Positions 5,945 to 13,124 of a DNA stretch of 14,127 nucleotides are shown here, in pieces (positions within the stretch are counted from its first letter, which is position 1; each line of letters opens with the position of its first letter). Location of the stretch: assembly GCA_013811805.1 (NCBI GenBank), contig JACCUM010000134.1, positions 1-14,127 on the forward strand, read 5' to 3'. A program made the translations under genes and the position numbers. Source of the DNA: Geodermatophilaceae bacterium. GTDB taxonomy: Bacteria > Actinomycetota > Actinomycetes > Mycobacteriales > Geodermatophilaceae. Under the pieces are notes generated by a model, which was not told where the DNA came from, made no database searches, and was given only the letters and a program-made list of their open reading frames with translations.

Positions 5945-8209
5945 TCAGTCGTCGGCGGGAGCGACCGAGGTGATCCGGTGCACGGCGAAGGTGCGGGGTT
6001 CCTCGCGCCGGTGGTCGTAGGCGCGGAGGAATCCGCCGGTCAGCGAGATCGGCTCGACCAACCGCTGGCTGGATTGGCCGTCGGCGTTGACGTACCCGAT
6101 CCAGAGTCCCTCGTCCTCACGCAGCGCACGCTGCAGGGTCTCCAGGATCGTCGCCGTCGTCACGCCCGGGATGGACGGGAGCGCTCTTGTACGGCGCTGC
6201 GCCCGGGCCGCCGTGTCGCCGGTACGCATCCGCCGTACGACGGTCTCGCGCTGCTCGGCGGTCAACTCGGTGTGCCGCGGGGCGGGACTGGTCCGCCGAC
6301 CGGGGGCGCGTTGCCGCTGGGCCAGGCCGGGAAAGACCATGCCGCCGGCGGATTCGGCAGCCGGGGCGTACCCGGCACTGCGCAGAGCCTCGAGGACCTC
6401 GTCCGGATCGGCGGTGCTGATCAACACCCCGGGTGCGAGCAGGCGCAGACCGAAGTCGGTGAGCCGACGATCGGCGGTGACTTGAGCGATCATCGTCTCG
6501 TCGTCGCTGCGGAGGTAGGTCGAGGCGGTACCCACCCGCAGCCCGCCATGTCGCCGGGCGATGTCGTCGATCAAGTACGTCAACGTCTGTGGCACCGGCG
6601 TACGAGAGTGCCGCGCAAACAAGGAGTGCAAGTCCGACGCTGACCATCCGGCGTCCAACGAGCGCCGAAGCGATGCCTCCGACAGGCGGTAAACGGTCGC
6701 CCCGCCGGAAGACTCGATGTCAGCGACGAGCCCCAGTGATCGGGACAGCTCCGGTTGCAGCGGTCCTGGAGCCACCGCGCTGAGATCCGGTTGGATCAGG
6801 ACGTAGTCGATCAGCGGTGGCAGAACTGCGGCCACCGCTGGCTCGAGGTCCCCGGCTCCGGTCAGCAATGCTCGGCCCGGCCCGGTCAACGCATCGGCGG
6901 CGAGAATACCGAGCAGCCGAGCCTCCTCCAGCACACTTCGAGCGGCCGACGCGAACTCCGGGCCACGGCGCGGGGCAGTCCAGGTGACCAGCGCCAACAG
7001 ATCCTCGGCCGACCAACTCGTCCCCGGCGCCGTCGAGGTCAACGGCGAAAGGACAGCCCGTCGGGTAGCCGGCGCTCCGTGCCGGATCAGCTCCGGGGAC
7101 AGTGGGGCCAACGTCCGACCGGCACCGTCTTGTCGTCCGGCCAAGCCTGGCTGACGGCTGGTGCGCAGCCATGCCGCGGCCAAGGTCGCCCACCGGTCGG
7201 CCAGCGGCTGCTCGAGCCAGACGTCGAGCCTCCGGGTGGGTAGCCAGTGTTCGCCGTCGCTGGCGATCCCGATCAGCTCGGCGGCCAGCGAGATCTCCAG
7301 CAGCACAGCCGCGGTCGCCTCGTTCAGGTGGGCGGCGCGAGCGAGCCGACGATGCTCTCGTACGCCGAGACCGCCGCTGCGCAGGACTCCGGCATGGTCG
7401 AGGTCCAGAGCTGCGACCAGGTCCTCGACGTTGCGCAGGACGCCGAGGATGGCGCCCGCGGTCAACTTGTCCAGCGTGGCCGGCTCAACCAGTCCGGCGG
7501 CCGGGACCGGACGTAATCGCGGTGCCCCGAAGGGGGCAGGCTCTCGTACGGCGAGCCCTACCTCACGAGGAAGTTCCACGGTGGAGTCGTTGACCTGCAC
7601 CAAGATCCGGCGCCGGAGCAATCGACTGATCGTGCCCGGTGGGTCCTCGTCCGCGGTCCAGTCATCGGGCAGCCGTCCCTGTGGCGGGCCCGCGGCCAGC
7701 CGCTGGACCAAGGCGCGTTCGTCCGCGGCGAGGTCTGGCAGGGATTCCACCAGAGATCGCGGGTCGGCGTCCGGGTCGCCGGTCAGCTGGGCCAGCGGCC
7801 GGCCGGTTCCGGTGGGGTGGTTGACCAGTAGCCGGACACCCTCGATCAGGTGCAGGGCATCCTGAGACCCCCAGACCAGCCCCAGCCCGGTCAGCTGGTC
7901 GAGGCCGTGGGCAAGGGCGTCGGCCGGGACGCCCCGGAGTCGACTGGCCAGGTCACGCGCGTCGATCGGGGTGGGGAGCAGGACCATCGCCTCGATCATG
8001 TGCAGCACGCCTGCGTCGAGTTGGTCGAGCGCCCGGCTGATCGACACCTGTCCGATGAGCCGGCCGGCCAGCGACGCAACGTCCGGTGGGGCGGGCCGAG
8101 CAACGTCGGGACGGGCGTGAAGCAACTCGCTGAGCCAGCCGTCGTCCTGGACGCGCAGCCACTCGGTGTAGGACGACGCGAGGGGACGCGTCGAAACCGA
8201 GGTGGACAT
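5945..8209 (-). CDS. Helicase-associated protein with Helicase_C_3 domain and WYL-like C-terminus (partner of XPB)
   Basis: A 754-residue protein without Walker A or DEAD-box motifs, so not itself a helicase. Residues 1-460 are mostly helical, perhaps winged-helix repeats. Residues about 468-590 form a Helicase_C_3 domain (IQPDLSAV, VYRLSEASL, TPVPQTLTYLIDDIARRHGG) that resembles the N-terminus of the neighbouring XPB. Residues about 695-751 (IGYVNADGQSSQRLVEPISL, then FAVHRITSV) look like a WYL domain. M. tuberculosis Rv0862c, next to the XPB gene there, is the probable counterpart (from memory). I chose ATG 8209 because GGAGGGA lies just upstream; the frame is open to 8863, but that extension runs through the divergent gene and has no domain-like sequence. 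A role in loading or regulating XPB is inference. Confidence 0.88.
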   Translation of the reverse strand: MSTSVSTRPLASSYTEWLRVQDDGWLSELLHARPDVARPAPPDVASLAGRLIGQVSISRALDQLDAGVLHMIEAMVLLPTPIDARDLASRLRGVPADALAHGLDQLTGLGLVWGSQDALHLIEGVRLLVNHPTGTGRPLAQLTGDPDADPRSLVESLPDLAADERALVQRLAAGPPQGRLPDDWTADEDPPGTISRLLRRRILVQVNDSTVELPREVGLAVREPAPFGAPRLRPVPAAGLVEPATLDKLTAGAILGVLRNVEDLVAALDLDHAGVLRSGGLGVREHRRLARAAHLNEATAAVLLEISLAAELIGIASDGEHWLPTRRLDVWLEQPLADRWATLAAAWLRTSRQPGLAGRQDGAGRTLAPLSPELIRHGAPATRRAVLSPLTSTAPGTSWSAEDLLALVTWTAPRRGPEFASAARSVLEEARLLGILAADALTGPGRALLTGAGDLEPAVAAVLPPLIDYVLIQPDLSAVAPGPLQPELSRSLGLVADIESSGGATVYRLSEASLRRSLDAGWSASDLHSLFARHSRTPVPQTLTYLIDDIARRHGGLRVGTASTYLRSDDETMIAQVTADRRLTDFGLRLLAPGVLISTADPDEVLEALRSAGYAPAAESAGGMVFPGLAQRQRAPGRRTSPAPRHTELTAEQRETVVRRMRTGDTAARAQRRTRALPSIPGVTTATILETLQRALREDEGLWIGYVNADGQSSQRLVEPISLTGGFLRAYDHRREEPRTFAVHRITSVAPADD

Positions 8210-8266
8210 GAGTCCCTCCAGGCTACCCGCGCCCAGGGTTGACGAGCGGCGCGAGACGATGCCCTG

Positions 8267-8824
8267 GTGGAGGATCAGGTCGCCTGGGACCAGCCCGAGA
8301 CCAGGCGCTCCTACGCCGCCTACCGGCTGGGCGCGCTGCGCTGGTTCGCCGGCGGCCTCGCCGGCGTGGCCCTGGCGTTGGCGTTGTCCGCGTACGCCGT
8401 ACTCGTCCTGAAGCGCCCTGGACTCGGCGTGTTCATCGTGACGGCGCTGCTGCTGGGCCTGTTCGGACTCGGCACCGGCGCCGGCGGTCTGCTCAGGGCC
8501 CAGCGGTTGCGGGCAGTGCTGCAGCGCGCGCCCTGGCAACCAGCCGAGCTGCGGGTGGCCGGTGCCCACCTGCGGCTCATTTTCGCTGCTGACGAACAAG
8601 CAGTTCCCGGCAACGGAGCCGACGGCGAGGTCGAAGCGAACGCAGTGGATGCCCGGTTGCTGACCACCAGCCGCTGGCGCGTACGTACGGTCGTGGGTTA
8701 CCGCGATAGCGAGGTTTCGGTCTGTCCGGCCAGGGACGGCAGCTACGTCCTGACCGCACCGGGGCTGCACAACCTGTACGCGTTGGTCCCGCTTGCCAGA
8801 CGCAGCGGCCGCAACCGACCATGA
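8267..8824 (+). CDS. Uncharacterised two-span membrane protein
   Basis: A 185-residue protein starting at GTG 8267. It has two hydrophobic helices at about 27-48 and 53-76 separated by a short KRPG turn, predicting a hairpin with both ends on the same side, probably cytoplasmic. A soluble domain of about 105 residues follows (LRAVLQRAPWQPAELRVAGA, later SRWRVRTVVGYRDSEVSVCP) that looks beta-rich. I do not recognise the family. Its start is 57 bp from the divergent helicase-partner gene, so the two share a short promoter region. It is the first gene of a plus-strand run leading to the acyl-CoA synthetase. No Shine-Dalgarno is obvious at the GTG, but no better in-frame start was found. Confidence 0.75.
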   Translation: MEDQVAWDQPETRRSYAAYRLGALRWFAGGLAGVALALALSAYAVLVLKRPGLGVFIVTALLLGLFGLGTGAGGLLRAQRLRAVLQRAPWQPAELRVAGAHLRLIFAADEQAVPGNGADGEVEANAVDARLLTTSRWRVRTVVGYRDSEVSVCPARDGSYVLTAPGLHNLYALVPLARRSGRNRP

Positions 8825-8889
8825 CCGGGCACAGGTCTGAGACGATTCAGCACGGCACCGCACATCCAGCTACAGACAGGGAGGCCCAG

Positions 8890-9132
8890 ATGGCGCGGGA
8901 ATCGAGGGTGCAACGGGCAAGACCGGCCAAGAAGTCCGGCCACGAGGGGCAGTCCAGCGTCGAGGCCACCTGGTGGTCCAGCGAGGACGGTGGCCCACCG
9001 ATCACCGAACTCACCGCCGAGACCCAGGGACCGCTCTCGCCGTGGGGAGAGGACCACACGTTGCCGCTACCTCCCGAGCAGGTCGGCTACCGGCCGCCGA
9101 CCTCTCGCCCCAACCGCGCCGGAGCCAACTGA
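8890..9132 (+). CDS. 80-aa hypothetical protein
   Basis: The ATG at 8890 is preceded by AGGGAGG with a five-base spacer, one of the best ribosome binding sites in the window, which is why I chose it over the ATGA overlap at 8821. The product begins basic (MARESRVQRARPAKKSGHEG), turns acidic and Trp/Glu/Pro-rich in the middle (VEATWWSSEDGGPPITEL, then SPWGEDHTLPLPPEQVGY) and ends in a Pro/Arg tail. It has no signal peptide, membrane helix or recognised domain and may be largely disordered. Its stop lies only four bases before the acyl-CoA synthetase start, so the two are surely co-transcribed. Function unknown. Confidence 0.7.
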   Translation: MARESRVQRARPAKKSGHEGQSSVEATWWSSEDGGPPITELTAETQGPLSPWGEDHTLPLPPEQVGYRPPTSRPNRAGAN

Positions 9133-9136
9133 GTCG

Positions 9137-10795
9137 ATGAGCACTAGACCGGTGACACCGTCCTACTCCTCCGGTACGGGTCCGGTTGCGCTGCTGGGGG
9201 ACACCATCGGCGCGAACTTCGACCGTACGGTCGCCGCGCACGCCGCTCACGACGCCCTCGTCGATTGCGCGACATCGCGACGATGGTCCTATGCCGAACT
9301 GTCCGCCGAGGTCGACGCCTGCGCCCTCGGCCTGGCCGCCCGTGGCGTCGGCAAGGGCGATCGGGTGGGTATCTGGGCGCCGAACTGTGCGGAGTGGGCC
9401 TTCACCCAGTACGGCACCGCGAAGCTCGGGGCGATCCTGGTCAACATCAATCCCGCCTACCGCACCCACGAACTCGGCTACGTCCTGAAGCAGGCAGGGA
9501 TCTCGGTTCTCGTGGCTGCTCCGTCGTTCAAGTCCAGCGATTACCGGGCGATGGTCGGCGAGGTGCGTGGGGACTGCCCGGACCTGCGCGAGGTCTGCTT
9601 CATCGGCGATCCCGAGTGGGAGCAACTGCTCACCGACGGCCGGGAGGCCGATGCATCCCTGCTGGTTACCCGGGAGTCCGAGCTGTCGGCCGACGACCCG
9701 ATCAACATTCAATACACAAGCGGCACAACGGGATTTCCGAAGGGAGCCACGCTCACCCATCACAACCTGCTGAACAACGGCTTCTTCGTCGGTGAGGGCT
9801 GCGGCTACACCGGGGCCGACCGGGTCTGCATCCCGGTGCCGTACTACCACTGCTTCGGCATGACGATGGGCAACCTGGCCTGCACCTCGCACGGCGCGAC
9901 CATGGTCATCCCGGCTCCGGGTTTCGACCCGGCCGCGACCCTGCGCGCCGTACAGGAGGAGAAGTGCACGTCGCTGTACGGCGTGCCGACGATGTTCATC
10001 GCCGAACTCGCGCTGCCGAACTTCGCCGACTACGACCTCTCGTCACTGCGGACCGGCATCATGGCCGGTTCGCCGTGCCCGGTCGAGGTGATGAAGCGGG
10101 TCATCAACGAGATGGGGATGACCGAGGTGACGATCTGCTACGGGATGACTGAGACCTCACCGGTCTCGACCCAGACGCTGGCCGACGACGACCTCGACCG
10201 GCGTACGTCCACGGTCGGTACCGTGCACCCGCACCTCGAGGTGAAGGTGGTCGACCCGGACACCGGCCTGACCGTCCCGCGCGGCGAGCCCGGCGAGTTC
10301 TGCACGCGGGGGTACTCGGTGATGCTCGGCTACTGGAACGAGCCGGACAAGACCGCCGAGGCGATCGACGCCGCGAGGTGGATGCACACCGGTGACCTGG
10401 CGACCATGGACGCCGACGGGTACCTCAACATCGTCGGCCGGATCAAGGACATGGTCATCCGGGGCGGGGAGAACGTGTATCCGCGCGAGATCGAGGAGTT
10501 CCTCTACACCCATCCCGACATCGTGGACGCCCAGGTCATCGGCGTACCGGATGAGAAGTACGGCGAGGAACTGATGGCCTGGATCCAGCTGCGTGAGGGT
10601 GCCGAGGAGCTGACCGTGGCCAGGTTGCGCGACTTCTGCGTCGGAAAACTGGCCCACTACAAGGTGCCGCGCTACGTCAAGATCGTGACCGAGTTCCCGA
10701 TGACGGTGACCGGCAAGGTCCGCAAGGTCGAGATGCGTGAGACCTCGGTCGGCGAACTCGGACTGGAGAAAGCGGCGGTAACCAAGAACGCCTGA
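9137..10795 (+). CDS. AMP-binding acyl-CoA synthetase (fatty-acyl-CoA ligase, FadD-like)
   Basis: A 552-residue ANL-superfamily enzyme that should activate a carboxylic acid with ATP to an acyl-adenylate and then transfer it to CoA. All core motifs are intact: phosphate loop YTSGTTGFPKG (193-203), YGMTET (335-340), TGD (418-420), the hinge region RIKDMVIRGGENVYPREIE (435-453) and the C-terminal catalytic Lys in TGKVRK (Lys 527). Spacing and length fit medium/long-chain fatty-acyl-CoA ligases; chain length cannot be read. I chose ATG 9137, four bases after the preceding stop; the longer frame from 8990 lies inside that gene and lacks family sequence. It ends 23 bp before the convergent response-regulator gene, with no clear terminator hairpin between. 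Confidence 0.95.
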   Translation: MSTRPVTPSYSSGTGPVALLGDTIGANFDRTVAAHAAHDALVDCATSRRWSYAELSAEVDACALGLAARGVGKGDRVGIWAPNCAEWAFTQYGTAKLGAILVNINPAYRTHELGYVLKQAGISVLVAAPSFKSSDYRAMVGEVRGDCPDLREVCFIGDPEWEQLLTDGREADASLLVTRESELSADDPINIQYTSGTTGFPKGATLTHHNLLNNGFFVGEGCGYTGADRVCIPVPYYHCFGMTMGNLACTSHGATMVIPAPGFDPAATLRAVQEEKCTSLYGVPTMFIAELALPNFADYDLSSLRTGIMAGSPCPVEVMKRVINEMGMTEVTICYGMTETSPVSTQTLADDDLDRRTSTVGTVHPHLEVKVVDPDTGLTVPRGEPGEFCTRGYSVMLGYWNEPDKTAEAIDAARWMHTGDLATMDADGYLNIVGRIKDMVIRGGENVYPREIEEFLYTHPDIVDAQVIGVPDEKYGEELMAWIQLREGAEELTVARLRDFCVGKLAHYKVPRYVKIVTEFPMTVTGKVRKVEMRETSVGELGLEKAAVTKNA

Positions 10796-10818
10796 GCCAC
10801 ACTCCGGTATCTCCTGAT

Positions 10819-11460
10819 CTACGCGGGATCGTCGGTGATGCCGTGCTCGATCGCGTACCTGGTGAGTTCGACCCGGTTGTGCAGCTGAAGTTTGCGCAGG
10901 GTGTTCTGTACGTGGTTCTCCACTGTGCGATGGGACAGGGTCAGCCGGGTGGCGATCTGCCGGGCGCTGAGCCCACGGGAGACCAGCCGGAGCACCTCGG
11001 TCTCCCGCTCGGTCAGCCCCGGGGCGCCGTCCGGAGCATCCTGCAGCCGCCGGTACTCACCCAGGAGCAGGCCGGCCAATCCGGCGCTGAAGACGGCATC
11101 TCCGTCCGCGGTGCGGCGTACCGCGTCGTCGAGTTCGGCCAGCGAGGCCGACTTCACCAGATAGCCGGAGGCGCCGTTCTTGACCGCGTCCAGGACGTCG
11201 GCCTGCTCGGCGCTGGCAGAGAGCACCAGAACCCGGGTGTCCGGTGCTGCGGCGACGATCTCACGGGTCGCGGCCACTCCCGATGTGGTGCCCAACTGCA
11301 GGTCCATGACGACGACATCCGGGCGGACGGCGGCAGCGATTCGCACGGCGGCAGACGCGTCGGCGGCGGTCCCGACGACCTCATAGCCCCGCGCGGCCAG
11401 ATCCCGGGCAACGCTCTCCCGCCACATGGGATGGTCATCCACGACCATGACGCGGGTCAC
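10819..11460 (-). CDS. NarL/LuxR-family response regulator (partner of the MacS-like kinase)
   Basis: From GTG 11460 the protein has 213 residues. The receiver domain shows the acidic pair D8/D9, phospho-acceptor D53 (VVMDLQLG) and K103 (GYLVKSAS). A LuxR-type helix-turn-helix spans about 148-205 (LTERETEVLRLVSRG, SHRTVENHVQNTLRKLQL), so phosphorylation should control DNA binding. The GTG overlaps the kinase's TGA as GTGA, coupling the two. An alternative ATG at 11490 adds ten residues and has GGAGGG six bases upstream, but that purine tract also encodes the kinase's conserved GEGTEW motif, so it may be a by-product. I favour 11460 because MTRVMVVDDHP is a normal receiver start; the choice is open. 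Confidence 0.93.
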   Translation of the reverse strand: MTRVMVVDDHPMWRESVARDLAARGYEVVGTAADASAAVRIAAAVRPDVVVMDLQLGTTSGVAATREIVAAAPDTRVLVLSASAEQADVLDAVKNGASGYLVKSASLAELDDAVRRTADGDAVFSAGLAGLLLGEYRRLQDAPDGAPGLTERETEVLRLVSRGLSARQIATRLTLSHRTVENHVQNTLRKLQLHNRVELTRYAIEHGITDDPA

Positions 11461-12602
11461 GGTCGAGCCTTCGGCACGGTCAGCTCCCATTCGGTTCCCT
11501 CCCCGAGCGCGGTGCGCAACTCGACGGTGCCACCGAGGTCGGTGATCCGGCCCCGGATGGACTGCGCAACGCCGAGGTGACCGGTCGCGCGGGCAGCAGC
11601 CAAACGACCCGCGGGGATACCTGGCCCGTCGTCTCGTACGGAGACCAGGACGCGGTCACCGAGATCCTCGGCAGCGACCCAAGCTCGGGCTGCCGGGCCG
11701 GCGTGTTCGGCCACGTTGGTCAGTGCCTCGCCAACGGCTGCGCCGATGTCTTCGACCGTACGACGGTCCATCATCAGCGGACCGGCCGGAGTGCTGACCT
11801 CGATCGTGGAGGTGGCCCGCAGCCGTAGCGTCGCACCCAGGTCGGTCTGGCCACCGGCGCTGGTGGGCCGGCTTGTCATCAGGTTGCGCAGCGCCACTTC
11901 TTGTTCGGCAGCCAGGGCGGAGAGCTCGGCTGCTGGGCCACCGATCTCGGTGCCGCGCCGCCGGACGATGGCCAGCACCTGCAGGACCCCGTCGTGGATG
12001 GAGCGGGACAGCCGTTCGCGTTCCGCGGTGGCGCCCTCGGCGGCCAACGCCTCGCGAAGCACCGCGGTGGCCCGCCTCGTCGTGGTCGCTGCATAGCCCA
12101 GGGTGACGCCGGCCAGCAGGTGAAGGGTGGTGTTGAACACTTCCTGGTCGCCGAGTCGCTGCCGTACCGCGATCAGGACCCCGCTGATCACGACGGCACC
12201 GATCAGACCACCGTCTCGACCGCGTTCCACGGCCAGCGCGAAGATCGGCCCGGTGGCCCAGAGCGAGGTCAGGATCGGTGCGCTGCCGTTGAGTTCGGCC
12301 CACGGCTGCGTCAGCAGGGTCGCGGCGACAAAAGCGACCGTGACGAGCAGGTCGTAGCCGGCCATCCGACTCCGTCGCCCGGCGGGGGTGCTGTATGCGA
12401 CGGTCACCACCGCGGTCCAGGCGCCCATCAGGATCAGCAGGAGGATCGCGATGCCATGGTCGGGGTAGCGATCCCAGCTGCGAACGAACGACCCGACCGC
12501 GACCGCCCAGGCGGCTGGTCGGAACACGACGACCGCGCGCCACAGCGGCAGCAGGAAGTCCGGTGCTACAGCGGATCCCGCTGGCATCGCCACGAGTAGC
12601 AC
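11457..12602 (-). CDS. MacS-like sensor histidine kinase (HisKA_3/HATPase_c, multi-span)
   Basis: A 381-residue membrane kinase. Hydrophobic segments lie at about 18-40, 50-70, 83-99, 112-126, 132-147 and 157-173, giving five or six spans with little extracytoplasmic sequence, so sensing is probably within the membrane. The dimerisation/phosphotransfer helix carries H203 in SRSIHDGVLQVLAIVRRRG, which resembles the MacS family of Streptomyces as I remember it. The ATPase domain shows the N box (N296, GEALTNVAEHA), G1 DDGPGIP (324-330) and G2 GEGT (367-370); all look functional. The start may be GTG 12602 or ATG 12587; neither has a strong Shine-Dalgarno. It is the first gene of a kinase-regulator pair and is divergent from the cold-shock gene. 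The signal is unknown. Confidence 0.92.
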   Translation of the reverse strand: MLLVAMPAGSAVAPDFLLPLWRAVVVFRPAAWAVAVGSFVRSWDRYPDHGIAILLLILMGAWTAVVTVAYSTPAGRRSRMAGYDLLVTVAFVAATLLTQPWAELNGSAPILTSLWATGPIFALAVERGRDGGLIGAVVISGVLIAVRQRLGDQEVFNTTLHLLAGVTLGYAATTTRRATAVLREALAAEGATAERERLSRSIHDGVLQVLAIVRRRGTEIGGPAAELSALAAEQEVALRNLMTSRPTSAGGQTDLGATLRLRATSTIEVSTPAGPLMMDRRTVEDIGAAVGEALTNVAEHAGPAARAWVAAEDLGDRVLVSVRDDGPGIPAGRLAAARATGHLGVAQSIRGRITDLGGTVELRTALGEGTEWELTVPKARP

Positions 12603-12738
12603 GGTAACGCTGTCGGCCGTATTGCTAATCCGGTCAATGCACGCTCCGGTGAATGTGCTTGGCCGGTGCGACTAGCCTTGCCTGCGCGGCGGTGGCGTCA
12701 TGGCCGCTGCACGCTCACGAGACAAGCAGGGAGTCGCC
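12603..12738. promoter_or_regulatory. Divergent promoter region between the histidine kinase and cold-shock genes
   Basis: A 136-bp region from which the two-component genes are read leftward and the cold-shock gene rightward. It includes a locally AT-rich pocket (about 12620-12637). TAGCCT at 12673-12678 fits a TAnnnT -10 for the cold-shock gene and would give a leader of roughly 55 bases, but no good -35 lies 17 bp upstream. On the minus strand TTGACC (about 12637-12632) could be a -35 for the kinase, without a clear -10. No strong palindrome was found. Confidence 0.35.
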
Positions 12739-13122
12739 GTGCCAGCCGGCAAGGTCAAGTGGTTCAGCGCCGACAAGGGTTTCGGGTTCCTGTCGCGCGA
12801 GGACGGGGCCGACGTCTTCGTGCACCGTGACGCGCTGCCGGCCGGTGTGACCGAACTCAAACCCGGCCAACGAGTCGAGTTCGGCATCGTCGAAGGCCGC
12901 AGAGGGGACCAGGCCCTCCAGGTCAAGGTGCTCGATCCGCTGCCCTCGGTGACCCAGGCTTCGCGACGCCCGGCCGACGAGCTGGTTCCTATCATCGAGG
13001 ACCTGATCAAGCTGCTGGACAAGACCTCGAACACCCTGCGCCGGGATCGGTATCCGGATCGGGACGAGGGCCGCAAGGTTGCCGCGCTCATGCGTGCGGT
13101 CGCCGACGACATCGCCGGCTGA
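12739..13122 (+). CDS. CspB-like cold-shock protein with C-terminal extension
   Basis: A 127-residue protein starting at GTG 12739, preceded by AGGGAG with a short spacer. Residues 1-67 are a cold-shock OB-fold beginning MPAGKVKWFSADKGFGFLSR, with RNP1 KGFGFL (13-18) and RNP2 VFVHR (26-30), which bind single-stranded RNA or DNA. A second part (about 78-127: ADELVPIIEDLIKLLDKT, then RYPDRDEGRKVAALMRAVAD) is helical and absent from classical 67-70-aa Csp proteins. M. tuberculosis CspB (Rv0871) has a similar extension, including RYPDR, as I recall. The frame is open upstream to ATG 12700, but the added residues are not Csp-like. It converges on the lipoprotein gene with two bases between the stops. 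Confidence 0.92.
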   Translation: MPAGKVKWFSADKGFGFLSREDGADVFVHRDALPAGVTELKPGQRVEFGIVEGRRGDQALQVKVLDPLPSVTQASRRPADELVPIIEDLIKLLDKTSNTLRRDRYPDRDEGRKVAALMRAVADDIAG

Positions 13123-13124
13123 GG

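Noticed and set aside
4298..6643. 781-codon open frame on the plus strand
   Set aside because: It lies antisense to the XPB gene and the end of its partner, both of which carry clear family motifs. Its translation is Gly/Asp/Gln/Arg-rich low complexity, as expected from the complement of high-GC codons.
8210..8863. N-terminal extension of the 754-aa helicase partner
   Set aside because: The frame is open to 8863, but the extension runs antisense to the two-span membrane protein gene, is Gln/Arg/Gly-rich without domain character, and a strong GGAGGGA sits just before ATG 8209.
8821..8889. Upstream ATGA-overlap start for the 80-aa protein
   Set aside because: Attractive as coupling to the preceding gene, but ATG 8890 has a far better ribosome binding site (AGGGAGG). 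The longer form cannot be fully excluded.
8990..9136. 49-residue N-terminal extension of the acyl-CoA synthetase
   Set aside because: It overlaps the 80-aa gene in another frame, is Arg/Ser/Pro-rich and unlike the family N-terminus, which begins properly at ATG 9137.
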